A program made the translations under genes and the position numbers. A stretch of DNA of 64,000 bases from Hyphomonas polymorpha PS728 (lineage in GTDB: Bacteria > Pseudomonadota > Alphaproteobacteria > Caulobacterales > Hyphomonadaceae), in assembly GCF_000685315.1 (NCBI RefSeq), contig NZ_ARYM01000015.1:33914-97913 (forward strand), read 5' to 3'. Below the pieces are notes generated by a model. That model saw only the letters and a program-made list of their open reading frames with translations. It was not told where the DNA came from and did not search any database. Below are positions 8,809-17,215 of the stretch, one piece after another (position 1 is the stretch's first letter; the number at the start of each line of letters is the position of its first letter).

Positions 8809-9342
8809 ATGACCACAACTGCCGCGACGGAACCGTCTGCCAATACGGCCGGTATGGAAATTTTCCGCTTTGCCTCTGCGCCCACGCTGGACGAGACAGG
8901 CCATATGGAAGTGGCCGATCTCAATGAAGACATGCAGGCTGGCATCGGCGGCGCGCTGGAAGCAGGCTTTGCTGAAGGCAACGTGGTGAAAACCCTCTTT
9001 TCCCGCCCCGGCTTCAGCCTCACCTATGCCTGGTTCAAGAGCGGCTTCCCGCTTCCTCTGCACACGCACAATGCCGATTGCCTCTATTATATCGTCGCCG
9101 GCACGCTGCAGCTCGGAACGGAAAAGCTCGGCAAGGGTGACGGCTTCTTCATCGGCAAGGACAAAGCCTATCGCTACACACCCGGCCCGGAAGGCGTCGA
9201 GGTGCTGGAATTCCGCAGCGAAGAGAATTTCGACATCAAGTTCCTGGCCAAGACGCTGCCCGCCTGGGCGAAGATCACCGATGTGATCAAGGAGCGCCGC
9301 CCGGCCTGGGCCACCGAAGCCCCGCCCAGCAGCGCGCAATAG
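8809..9342 (+). CDS. Cupin domain protein
   Basis: 177 residues from the ATG at 8809, which has a strong GGGAGGA ribosome site. A single cupin barrel is indicated by FPLPLHTHNADCLYYIVAGTLQLG (cupin motif 1, HTH metal ligands) followed by LGKGDGFFIGKDKAYRYTPG (motif 2 region). It is likely a metal-binding isomerase or dioxygenase-like enzyme, or a ligand-binding protein. It is first of a three-gene operon with an SDR and an MDR dehydrogenase, 11 bases before the SDR, probably under the divergent TetR. Confidence 0.82.
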   Translation: MTTTAATEPSANTAGMEIFRFASAPTLDETGHMEVADLNEDMQAGIGGALEAGFAEGNVVKTLFSRPGFSLTYAWFKSGFPLPLHTHNADCLYYIVAGTLQLGTEKLGKGDGFFIGKDKAYRYTPGPEGVEVLEFRSEENFDIKFLAKTLPAWAKITDVIKERRPAWATEAPPSSAQ

Positions 9343-9353
9343 GCGAGCCTCGC

Positions 9354-10142
9354 ATGACCCGGAAAAGATTTGAGAACAAAGTCGCCGTCATCACCGGCGC
9401 CGCCTCCGGTATTGGCGCGGCCACCGCCCGTCTGCTGGCCCGCGAAGGCGCCCATGTGGTGCTGGCGGACCTGAACGATAATGGCGGCGCCTCCATCGCG
9501 GCTGACCTTGGCGCTACGGCCATGGCCATCAAATGCGACGTCTCCAGCGCCGCCGATATCGAAGCGCTCATCAAGGCGGCTGTGGATCGCCATGGCCGCA
9601 TCGACATCCTCTTCAACAACGCCGGCATCGGCAGCTTCGGCACCAGCGTGGAAATTCAGCCTGCGGAATGGGAACGTGTCATCGCGGTAGACCTGCACAG
9701 CGTCTATTATGCCTGCCACTTCGCCATACCCCACATGCCGCGCGGCGGCGCCATCGTGAATACGGCCTCCATCTCTGGCATGGGCGGGGACTATCGCTTC
9801 GCCGCCTATAACGCTGCCAAGGGCGCCGTCATCAACTACACCCGCGCCCTCGCGGTAGACCATGCCCGCGACGGCATCCGCGTCAACGCGCTCTGCCCCG
9901 GCCTCGTCGTTACACCGATTACCGCGGGTGCCCAGCAATTGCCGGGCCTGAAGGAAGAATGGGAAAGCCGCATCCCGCTCGGCCGCGCGGCCCAGCCCGA
10001 AGAGATGGCCAGCGTCGTGGCCTTCCTGGCTTCGGAAGACGCCTCCTATGTCACCGGCACGATCATGGTGGCCGATGGCGGCACCACCGCGCACACCGGC
10101 CAGCCGGAAGTCGCCCGCTTCGCCCTTCCGCCCCAGAGCTGA
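9354..10142 (+). CDS. SDR family NAD(P)-dependent oxidoreductase
   Basis: 262 residues, the usual length of classical short-chain dehydrogenases. The cofactor motif is TGAASGIG (residues 14-21); NNAG follows, and the catalytic set is Ser in NTASISG and Tyr/Lys in YNAAKGA. VVLADLND after strand 2 has an acidic residue, which favours NAD over NADP. It sits between the cupin and alcohol dehydrogenase genes, so successive oxidations of one substrate are plausible. Cytoplasmic. Confidence 0.92.
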   Translation: MTRKRFENKVAVITGAASGIGAATARLLAREGAHVVLADLNDNGGASIAADLGATAMAIKCDVSSAADIEALIKAAVDRHGRIDILFNNAGIGSFGTSVEIQPAEWERVIAVDLHSVYYACHFAIPHMPRGGAIVNTASISGMGGDYRFAAYNAAKGAVINYTRALAVDHARDGIRVNALCPGLVVTPITAGAQQLPGLKEEWESRIPLGRAAQPEEMASVVAFLASEDASYVTGTIMVADGGTTAHTGQPEVARFALPPQS

Positions 10143-10169
10143 CCCGCAGCAAGCATCAGGACACGTATC

Positions 10170-11231
10170 ATGCGCGCCGCCGTTCTTCAGGGCAAATCCA
10201 TCAGCATACGCCAGATGCCGGACCCCTCGCCTGCGCCTGGCCAACTCCTCGTCCGGCCGATCTTCACCGGCATCTGCGGCAGTGATCTCAGCGCCCGCAA
10301 ACAGATGGCGGCCATGGCCGATACCCTGCCGCCGGAAGCCCTGTCCCAGATGCCGGCGATCATTCCCGGGCATGAGTTTTCCGCTGAAGTGATCGGCATC
10401 GCGCCGGGCACGGAGACGCAGATCAGGCCCGGCGACATCATCACCGGCCTGCCCTTCACGCACACGCATGAAGGCCCGCAGACCATCGGCCTCTCGCCCG
10501 CCCATGGCGGCGGGCTGGCCGAGCTTTCCTGCATTGATGCCTGCCGCAGCTTCCGCATCCCTGAGGGTGTACCGCATGATCTTGCCGCGCTGAGCGAGCC
10601 GCTGGCCGTTGGTCTGCATGCGGCCAATCTGGCCAGCCGCAACCGCGCGCCAAATGTCGTCATCGGTTGCGGCCCGGTCGGCCTCGCCGTCATCCTCTCG
10701 CTCAGCCTGCAGGGCAGAGGGCCCATCCTCGCGGCAGACTTCTCCGCAGAGCGCCGCCGCGCCGCCAGCGCGCTGGGCGCCGACATTGTCATAGATCCGT
10801 CGGCCGGGTCTGCCTTCGATCACTGGGGCGATCTGAAGCTGACGCCTTATCCGATGTCACCCCTGCTTGAGCGGGATTTCCGCGGCCTGCCGCCCGGCGC
10901 CAACATCTTCGAATGCACCGGCGCCCAAGGGATGCTGGATCAGGTGATCAAGGGCGCCCCGCCGCACAGCCATATCATCGTGGCCGGCGTCTGCCCGCAT
11001 GAGGAGAAGCTCACCCCGCTTGACGGCATCCTCCGTGAACTGACGCTTGAGTTCAGCTTCGCCTACCGCCCGGAAGAGTTCGCCGCTGCCCTTGCCATGA
11101 TAGAGGCGCACCCGGACAAGGCCGCCCGCCTCATCACCAGCCGCCAGCCACTCGCCAATACCGAAGCGGCTTTCGAGAGCCTCGCGAAAAACCCCAGCGA
11201 GATCAAGGTCCTGATCGATCCCAATTCCTGA
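10170..11231 (+). CDS. Zinc-type alcohol dehydrogenase (MDR superfamily)
   Basis: 353 residues. GroES-like N-terminal domain with FTGICGSDLSAR (catalytic zinc Cys) and IIPGHEFSAEV (GHE); the Rossmann domain is VVIGCGPVGLAV. The four-cysteine structural zinc loop is replaced by THTHEGPQTIGLSPAHGGG, so only the catalytic zinc is likely. It ends the cupin-SDR-ADH operon, and a long inverted repeat (11253-11334) follows. Substrate unknown. Confidence 0.88.
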   Translation: MRAAVLQGKSISIRQMPDPSPAPGQLLVRPIFTGICGSDLSARKQMAAMADTLPPEALSQMPAIIPGHEFSAEVIGIAPGTETQIRPGDIITGLPFTHTHEGPQTIGLSPAHGGGLAELSCIDACRSFRIPEGVPHDLAALSEPLAVGLHAANLASRNRAPNVVIGCGPVGLAVILSLSLQGRGPILAADFSAERRRAASALGADIVIDPSAGSAFDHWGDLKLTPYPMSPLLERDFRGLPPGANIFECTGAQGMLDQVIKGAPPHSHIIVAGVCPHEEKLTPLDGILRELTLEFSFAYRPEEFAAALAMIEAHPDKAARLITSRQPLANTEAAFESLAKNPSEIKVLIDPNS

Positions 11232-11252
11232 GGCGCCGCTGCCCCCCGAACG

Positions 11253-11334
11253 GCTCATCCTGAGCGAAGTCGAAGGACGAGCCGGGGCTGGCGATCGCAC
11301 CGCTTGCCATCCTTCGACTTCGCTCAGGATGAGC
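11253..11334. repeat. Long perfect inverted repeat (intergenic hairpin)
   Basis: Two exactly complementary 25-base arms, 11253-11277 and 11310-11334, flank a 32-base spacer. Core of the arm is TCCTTCGACTTCGCTCAGG. This string is a widespread intergenic repeat of alphaproteobacteria, from memory. It lies between two convergent genes (ADH and purD), so it may act as a bidirectional terminator or mRNA-end protector. It lacks a T run. Confidence 0.85.
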
Positions 11335-11355
11335 GTTGCATTCAGCTATGACTAG

Positions 11356-12642
11356 CTAGAGCGCGCGCCAGCCAATATCCCGGCGGCAGAAACCTTCCGG
11401 CCAGTTGATCGCGTCAACGCCTGCATAGGCCCGGTCCACCGCTTCCCGCAGGGTGGCGCCGCTGGCCGTCACGTTCAGCACGCGGCCGCCCTTGGCGATC
11501 AGCTTTCCGCCATCGGCAACATCCGTGCCCGCATGGAATACCGTGACACCTTCCAGCGCCCCGGCCTGTTTCACGCCTTCAATCACGGTGCCTTTTTCAT
11601 AGCTGCCGGGATAGCCCTTGGCTGCCAGAACGACGGTTGCCGCCGGTTGGAAGTCCTCCAGTTCCAGCAGCGCCTCGAACGCTTCTTCATTGCCCTTGAG
11701 GCCACCAGTCGCCGCCACAAGAATGGCGGGCACAATATCGCCCTTCAGGCCCTTCATCAGCACCTGGCATTCCGGGTCACCAAAGCGCGCATTGAACTCG
11801 ACAACCTTCGGGCCTTCAGCGGTCACCATGATGCCGATATACAGCACGCCCTGATAGGGCATCCCGTCTTTCGCCATGCCCTTCAGCATCGGGGCGGCAA
11901 TCTCGCACTTGACGCGAGACATGATCTCTTCACTGACGACCGGGGCGGGCGCGTAGGCGCCCATGCCGCCGGTGTTCGGGCCGGTGTCGCCATCGCCCAC
12001 GCGCTTGTGATCCTGGGCGGCAGGCAGGAAGATCGCGCCTTCACCATCCGTGATGACGAACACGCTGGCCTCTTCGCCATGCATGAATTCCTCGATCACC
12101 AGCGTGGCGGAGGCGTCGCCAAACTTGCCCGACAGCATCTCGTCGATTTCGCTATCGGCCTCTTCCAGTGTCTCGGCAATCACAACGCCCTTGCCCGCTG
12201 CCAGGCCATCGGCCTTCAGCACATAGGGCGCGCGCATCTTGCGCAGGAAGGTTTTGGCAGGGGCAGCCTCGGTAAACTCGCCATAGGCCGCCGTCGGCAC
12301 GCCGTATTTCGTCATCCGGGCCTTGGAGAAAGCTTTGGACGCTTCCAGTTGAGCCGCCTCTTTCGACGGGCCGAACACATCAAATCCCCGTGCCCGCAGA
12401 ATGTCAGACAGGCCAAGGGCGAGGGGCGCCTCCGGGCCGATCACCACCAGGTCGGGCTCTATCTGCAGGGCAAGCTTCACCAGCCCGTCAATGTCATCGG
12501 CCGCCACATCAAAACAGGGGCCCACCGCGTCCATACCGGGATTGCCGGGCGCGCAATGCACCACGTCCACGAGGGGAGACTGGGCCATCTTCCAGGCCAG
12601 GGCGTGTTCACGGCCGCCCGATCCGATCAGGAGTATGTTCAT
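11356..12642 (-). CDS. purD: Phosphoribosylamine--glycine ligase
   Basis: 428 residues, normal GARS length. It catalyses the second step of purine synthesis, joining glycine to phosphoribosylamine with ATP. The N-terminal MNILLIGSGGREHALAWKM is diagnostic; the ATP-grasp region carries YVLKADGLAAGKGVVI, VIEEFMHGEEASVF, DHKRVGDGDTGPNTGGMGAYAP and FNARFGDPECQVLM. Cytoplasmic. The start codon is only 43 bases from the start of divergent xseA, so both promoters must lie within or against each other's coding sequence. Confidence 0.97.
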   Translation of the reverse strand: MNILLIGSGGREHALAWKMAQSPLVDVVHCAPGNPGMDAVGPCFDVAADDIDGLVKLALQIEPDLVVIGPEAPLALGLSDILRARGFDVFGPSKEAAQLEASKAFSKARMTKYGVPTAAYGEFTEAAPAKTFLRKMRAPYVLKADGLAAGKGVVIAETLEEADSEIDEMLSGKFGDASATLVIEEFMHGEEASVFVITDGEGAIFLPAAQDHKRVGDGDTGPNTGGMGAYAPAPVVSEEIMSRVKCEIAAPMLKGMAKDGMPYQGVLYIGIMVTAEGPKVVEFNARFGDPECQVLMKGLKGDIVPAILVAATGGLKGNEEAFEALLELEDFQPAATVVLAAKGYPGSYEKGTVIEGVKQAGALEGVTVFHAGTDVADGGKLIAKGGRVLNVTASGATLREAVDRAYAGVDAINWPEGFCRRDIGWRAL

Positions 12643-12685
12643 GGGGCGGCTTGATGCGCTGAGCAGGGCATGGGATCAAGCCCAA

Positions 12686-14086
12686 ATGCCTGACTCGCCG
12701 ACCACAAATCAGCCTGAACTGACCGTCTCGGAACTCGCCGCGAGCCTGAAGCGGACAATCGAGACCAATTATGACCAGGTGATCGTGCGCGGCGAGCTTG
12801 GCCGGGTGACGATTGCCAAGTCCGGCCACATGTATGCTGACCTCAAAGACGACAAGGCCGTCCTCAACACCATCATGTGGCGGGGCCAGGTAGACCGGCT
12901 GACCTTCCGGCCCGAGGAAGGGCTGGAAGTGGTGGCCACCGGGCGCCTCTCCACCTATGAGGGCCGCTCGGCCTATCAGATGATCGCCAGCACGATGCGG
13001 CCCGCCGGCGCCGGCGCGCTGATGCAGCTGCTGGAGGAGCGCAAGAAAAAGCTCGCTGCCGAGGGCCTCTTCGACGCGAGACACAAGAAGCCGATCCCCT
13101 ACATGCCCCGCACCATCGGGGTGATCACCTCGCCGACCGGGGCGGTGATCCGGGATATCCTCCACCGGATCCGTGACCGGTTTCCGGTGCGCGTCATTGT
13201 CTGGCCCGCGCTGGTGCAGGGGGAACAGGCCGCTGCCCAGGTGACCACCGGCATCCGCGGGTTCAACGCGATGACAGGGGCAGACCGGCCCGATGTGCTG
13301 ATCGTGGCGCGGGGGGGCGGCTCGATTGAAGACCTCTGGCCGTTCAATGAGGAAACGGTCGTCCGCGCCGCTTTCGAGAGTGAAATTCCTTTGATTTCAG
13401 CGGTTGGGCACGAGACCGACACCACGCTGATCGACTATGTGTCCGACCGCCGGGCACCCACGCCCACAGGCGCCGCCGAGATCGCCGTGCCGGTGCGCAC
13501 AGAGCTGATCCTCAGCGTGGAAGAGTCTGGCCAGCGGCTGAAACGCGCGCTCACCCGCGCCCTTGCCCGCGCCAGCGACAAACTCGTCGCGGCCCGCCTG
13601 CCCCGCCCGGAAAGCCTTTTGCAATCAAAGCGTCAGCGGCTGGACTATGCTGCCGCCAGCCTGCCCCGCGCCGCCCTGGCGCTGACCCAGAAGGCGCGCC
13701 TGAAGCTCTCCCGGCTGCAGCTTTCGCCCTCTACCCTGCGGGCGGAAATCCGGGGACAGCGCCAGCGCCTGCGTGAGGCGGCCGTGCGCGCGCGCCCTGC
13801 GCTGATGCGTCTGATCGAGCAGCGCAAGGCGGCGCTGAACGCGGAGGGCAAGCTGCTCGAAACGCTGTCCTATCAGGCGACGCTGAAGCGCGGATATGTG
13901 ATCATTCGGGACAATTCCGGACAATTGGTGCGCACATCCGGACAGGCCCGGACACTTCCGGTCATGCGCGTGACCTTTGCGGACGGAGACGTCACCGCCG
14001 CGCCCATCGAGGGCGACACGCCGCCACCTGCCGCCAAACCCAAGCCTGCTCCCCGCAAGAAGGGGGATCAGGGCAACCTGTTCTGA
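12686..14086 (+). CDS. xseA: Exodeoxyribonuclease VII large subunit
   Basis: 466 residues. It forms, with XseB, the exonuclease that degrades single-stranded DNA in both directions. N-terminal OB-fold: LTVSELAASLKRTIETNYDQVIVRGELGRVTIAKSGHMYADLKDD; catalytic core: RTIGVITSPTGAVIRDILHRI, VARGGGSIEDLWPFNEE and SAVGHETDTTLIDYVSDRRAPTPTGAAE. A coiled-coil tail follows. An in-frame ATG at 12641 has AGGAG upstream, but that string is dictated by purD codons, so the start at 12686 is preferred. The last 60 coding codons contain phased GGACA motifs shared with the 37.7-kb gap. Confidence 0.95.
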   Translation: MPDSPTTNQPELTVSELAASLKRTIETNYDQVIVRGELGRVTIAKSGHMYADLKDDKAVLNTIMWRGQVDRLTFRPEEGLEVVATGRLSTYEGRSAYQMIASTMRPAGAGALMQLLEERKKKLAAEGLFDARHKKPIPYMPRTIGVITSPTGAVIRDILHRIRDRFPVRVIVWPALVQGEQAAAQVTTGIRGFNAMTGADRPDVLIVARGGGSIEDLWPFNEETVVRAAFESEIPLISAVGHETDTTLIDYVSDRRAPTPTGAAEIAVPVRTELILSVEESGQRLKRALTRALARASDKLVAARLPRPESLLQSKRQRLDYAAASLPRAALALTQKARLKLSRLQLSPSTLRAEIRGQRQRLREAAVRARPALMRLIEQRKAALNAEGKLLETLSYQATLKRGYVIIRDNSGQLVRTSGQARTLPVMRVTFADGDVTAAPIEGDTPPPAAKPKPAPRKKGDQGNLF

Positions 14087-14090
14087 GCCG

Positions 14091-14708
14091 ATGCACCCTT
14101 CGCCCCGCTTCCGTGAGACCGACCCGGCCACCCTGCTGGCGCGGATTGCCGCCCATCCTCTGGGCATCGTGATGGTGAATGGCGAGCGCGCGCCCCTGGC
14201 TGTGCATACGCCGGTAATCGTGCGGCTGGAGGGAGAGAGCCCTGTCCTGCGCTTCCACCTTTCGGCGGCCAATCCGGTTACGGCGCGGCTGCTGGCGGGG
14301 GCGGCGGCCACCCTCGTGTTCACCGGGCCGGACGCCTACATCTCGCCGGACTGGTATGGCGATGTGCCCGATCAGGTGCCGACCTGGAACTATCTGTCGG
14401 TCGAAGCCGAGGGCGCAGTGACCGAAACGGGCCGGGAAGGCGCAGCAGCGTTTCTGGATGACCTCTCCGCCGTGTTCGAGGCTGGCCTCTCGCCCAAGCC
14501 GCCCTGGACGCGGGCGAAGATGAAGCCGGCCGCCTTTGAAGCGCTGCTGAATGGCATCCGCGCTTTCGAAATGCGGCCCAGCCGGCTGGAGGGGATCACC
14601 AAGCTCGGCCAGAACAAGTCGCCTGAGATGCGCGCAGGCGTGATCGCGGCGCTGGAAGACCAGCCCGGCGGCGCAGGAATCGCGGCGGCGATGCGGGCGC
14701 TGGACTGA
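14091..14708 (+). CDS. FMN-binding negative transcriptional regulator (PaiB family)
   Basis: 205 residues, starting four bases after xseA. PaiB family signatures are clear: MHPSPRFRETD at the N-terminus, AYISPDWYGDVPDQVPTWNY in the centre and GITKLGQNKSPEMRAG near the C-terminus. The fold is a flavin-reductase-like split barrel; in Bacillus the relative PaiB affects protease and sporulation genes, but a regulatory role here is inference. It probably shares the xseA transcript. Confidence 0.88.
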   Translation: MHPSPRFRETDPATLLARIAAHPLGIVMVNGERAPLAVHTPVIVRLEGESPVLRFHLSAANPVTARLLAGAAATLVFTGPDAYISPDWYGDVPDQVPTWNYLSVEAEGAVTETGREGAAAFLDDLSAVFEAGLSPKPPWTRAKMKPAAFEALLNGIRAFEMRPSRLEGITKLGQNKSPEMRAGVIAALEDQPGGAGIAAAMRALD

Positions 14709-14746
14709 AGGCGGGCGATGGACGCTTGGCCCATCGCCCAGCGCAA

Positions 14747-15181
14747 TCAGGCCGCAGCGCCAATCGCCACGAGTTCAATATCGAATGTCAGATCCTTGCC
14801 AGCCAGCGGGTGGTTGGCGTCCAGCGTGATGGCAGCGTCGTCGGCAGCAACGATCACCACGGGGATCACCTGGCCATTCTGTGTCTGCATCTGCAGACGG
14901 GTGCCAACTTCTGAAGGCACGTCCTGCGGAAACTCTGTACGCGGTACATCCTGACGCATGGACGGATTGACCGGCCCATAGGCATCTTCGCAGGGCACAT
15001 TCACGGTTTTCTTGTCGCCCACCGCCATGCCGGGAATGGCCGAATCCAGGCCCGGAATGATCTGCCCGCTGCCCACCTCGAAGGAGAGCGGCTCGCGCCC
15101 TTGCGAGCTATCGAAAGTCGACCCGTCGCTCAGCGTGCCGGTATAGTGGATGTGTACGGTGTCGCCGTTCTTGACAGTCAT
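14747..15181 (-). CDS. FKBP-type peptidyl-prolyl cis-trans isomerase (SlyD-like)
   Basis: 144 residues from ATG 15181; longer upstream frames are unsupported. The FKBP halves VHIHYTGTLSDGSTFDSS and IPGLDSAIPGMAVGDKKTVNVP surround an inserted flap domain (EDAYGPVNPSMRQDVPRTEFP) typical of SlyD chaperone-isomerases. LDANHPLAGKDLTFDIELV closes the FKBP fold. The His/Cys-rich metal-binding tail of E. coli SlyD is absent. Cytoplasmic folding helper. Confidence 0.9.
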   Translation of the reverse strand: MTVKNGDTVHIHYTGTLSDGSTFDSSQGREPLSFEVGSGQIIPGLDSAIPGMAVGDKKTVNVPCEDAYGPVNPSMRQDVPRTEFPQDVPSEVGTRLQMQTQNGQVIPVVIVAADDAAITLDANHPLAGKDLTFDIELVAIGAAA

Positions 15182-15377
15182 AAGATATCCAATCGTTCTG
15201 GAGGATGGTTGGAGAAGGCCGCAGCTGCGCACCACGCCTTCCTGAAGCGTAGATGAACAAGGTAGGCGCTTGATCCGGGATGTAAACCCATAAGCAGGGA
15301 TTCTGCGTTCCTTCGTTTCGCCGGACGCGCGGCTGTTGTACTCAGGAGGAGACATCGACAAGCTCCGGAGACGAACC

Positions 15378-15731
15378 ATGTTACGTTCTGTTATTGCTGC
15401 TGCAGTGCTCGCCAGTTCCGCCCTGCCGGCGTTCGCGGACTTCGACCCTAATCGTCTGGCAACCTGTATGAAAAGTAATACGACACCGGAACTCAAGACG
15501 AATGTAAAACAGGTCATGATCCATGCTTTGCAGGATCAGAAGCCGGAAGCAAATGCGGCCCTCCTCAACTTCAGCTTCAGCGCGCTGGCCATTGCGACCT
15601 CGCAATGCGGCATGAGCTTCGCGGATGTTCAGAACCCCAAATTCGAAAGCGCCGTGGAAACCTATGCGCAGCTTCTGGGCGAGGAAATCCTGAACGACGC
15701 GCTGGCAATGATGGACATGCCGGCCTTCTGA
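15378..15731 (+). CDS. Small secreted protein of unknown function
   Basis: 117 residues from ATG 15378 with GGAG upstream. A signal peptide (MLRSVIAAAVLASSALPAFA) precedes a mature part of about 97 residues. Two Cys, in LATCMKSNTTPEL and ATSQCGMSF, could form a disulfide in the periplasm. The mature chain looks helical. No family recognised. It is divergent from the FKBP gene and stands alone. Confidence 0.65.
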   Translation: MLRSVIAAAVLASSALPAFADFDPNRLATCMKSNTTPELKTNVKQVMIHALQDQKPEANAALLNFSFSALAIATSQCGMSFADVQNPKFESAVETYAQLLGEEILNDALAMMDMPAF

Positions 15732-15747
15732 GCGCGCCTCCGCACGC

Positions 15748-16182
15748 TCACTCGTCCCAGGACTGATAATTCCGGCGCATATGGGCGACACCATCGCGCA
15801 CGATTTCGGCGAGCACGTCCATGTCTATATCGGCCAGCTTGTTGATATAGAGGCAGCTCTTGCCGGTCTTGTGCTTGCCGAGGCGGGCAAGCTCGGCTGA
15901 GTAATCCCGCGTGCCCGGCATGGCGTAAAAGACAAGGTTTGCCTTGCGCGGGCTGAAGCCGGTCAGCATCGCCTCGCCGGAATGGCCGCTGTCATAAGTA
16001 TAGGCATAGCGGCCATAACCGATCATCGACGGGCCCCACATTTTCGGTTTCAGGCCCGTTATCTTCGTCATCCAGGCGAGCGCGGTAGCGGCGTCCGTCT
16101 TGCGCGGGCCATCTTCCATGGCAGCGATGTAATCTGCCGGGCTGATCGCCGTGGGTTTTGTTTTCGCTTCCTTGCCTGCCAT
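15748..16182 (-). CDS. DUF1801 domain-containing protein
   Basis: 144 residues from ATG 16182, preceded by AGGGGGGAAG. The DUF1801/YdhG-like pattern is visible: ADYIAAMEDGPRKTDAATALAWMTKITGLKPKMWGPSMIGYGRYAYTYDSGHSG, then GFSPRKANLVFYAMPG and GKSCLYINKLADID. Function unknown; cytoplasmic. It follows the DUF389 gene by 19 bases on the same strand, so it is probably the last gene of that transcript. Confidence 0.85.
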   Translation of the reverse strand: MAGKEAKTKPTAISPADYIAAMEDGPRKTDAATALAWMTKITGLKPKMWGPSMIGYGRYAYTYDSGHSGEAMLTGFSPRKANLVFYAMPGTRDYSAELARLGKHKTGKSCLYINKLADIDMDVLAEIVRDGVAHMRRNYQSWDE

Positions 16183-16201
16183 CGTCTTCCCCCCTGGCGT
16201 C

Positions 16202-17215
16202 TCAGGCGCCCAGTTCGACAGCGCTCCCAAGATCCAGCAGCAGTATGAGCGCGATGGCAATCAAAAGGAAGAGGCCTGACAGGATCGCGTTCAGCCAGAC
16301 GGCGCGATTGGCATGTTGCTGCTCTATCCATGTCCGGGGACGGATCTTGCGCAGGCGGAAGACAATCAGCGCCGACAGGATCAGCGCCGCCACATTCAGG
16401 CTGAGCAGCAGCGCCGCGCGCAGGGCGAGTTGCCATTCGCCATAGCCAAGGAAGAGGCCGAACGCTGCGCCCGGTGGCAGCAGCGCGGCGGCCACCATCA
16501 CGCCTACCAGCGCCGAGGAAGCGCCCCGCGTCACCGAGAGCGCCGCTGCGCCACCTGCCGCCATGGCAAGCGCCAAACCGTCCAGCCGCACTTCCGCGCG
16601 GGACATGAGTTCCCGGCTTTCCCAGTTGGGCGGCAGCACCAAAGCCAGCACCAGCGAAACGCCGAGTGCGATGGCGATGCCCGCAAACAGTGTGAGGATG
16701 CCCCGGCGCAGCAGCGCGAGCTCGCCCAGCGCAGCGCCCATCGCCAGGCCAATGATCGGGCCCAGCAGCGGCGCGATCACCATGGCGCCGATCACGGCGG
16801 CAACCCCATCCGAGACAAGCCCGATCGCCGCCACGATGGTGGAGAGCACCACCATGACGATGAAGTCCCGATTGAGTTTCGCATTGCTGGAAACCTGAAC
16901 GTAGAGTTCCTCGCGGGTGTGCTGCTGGCGGGCGATTTTCTTCTCGTCTTTCGGCTCGGGCAGCTTGGGAATGGTCACATCCAGATCGGCAACGGTGACG
17001 CGCCAGCCGGAGCGGTGTTCGAGCAGGGACTGAAGATTGTCGAGCATGGCTTGAACCGGGCCGTCCCGCATGATCACCTGGATCAGGCGGCGGTCTTTCT
17101 GTTCCGGCTGAAGCACCAGATAGTCGATCGGGTCTGATGCCTTGATGATCCGTATCGCCGTGTCATAGGCTTCGCCATCAGACGGGATGTGAATATCGAC
17201 GCGGCAGATCCCCAT
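16202..17215 (-). CDS. DUF389 membrane protein (TIGR00341-like)
   Basis: 337 residues. An N-terminal cytoplasmic domain of about 110 residues (DRRLIQVIMRDGPVQAMLDNLQSLL) is followed by six or seven membrane helices. The family core is TIVAAIGLVSDGVAAVIGAMVIAPLLGPIIGLAMGAALG, followed by GVMVAAALLPPGAAFGL. Transport function has not been assigned to the family. Its ATG shares one base with the stop of the upstream dehydrogenase gene (TGATG), indicating coupling. Confidence 0.88.
   Translation of the reverse strand: MGICRVDIHIPSDGEAYDTAIRIIKASDPIDYLVLQPEQKDRRLIQVIMRDGPVQAMLDNLQSLLEHRSGWRVTVADLDVTIPKLPEPKDEKKIARQQHTREELYVQVSSNAKLNRDFIVMVVLSTIVAAIGLVSDGVAAVIGAMVIAPLLGPIIGLAMGAALGELALLRRGILTLFAGIAIALGVSLVLALVLPPNWESRELMSRAEVRLDGLALAMAAGGAAALSVTRGASSALVGVMVAAALLPPGAAFGLFLGYGEWQLALRAALLLSLNVAALILSALIVFRLRKIRPRTWIEQQHANRAVWLNAILSGLFLLIAIALILLLDLGSAVELGA

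Noticed and set aside
9174..10823. 549-residue minus-strand frame opposite the SDR and ADH genes
   Set aside because: It spans three plus-strand genes with clear motifs; shadow.
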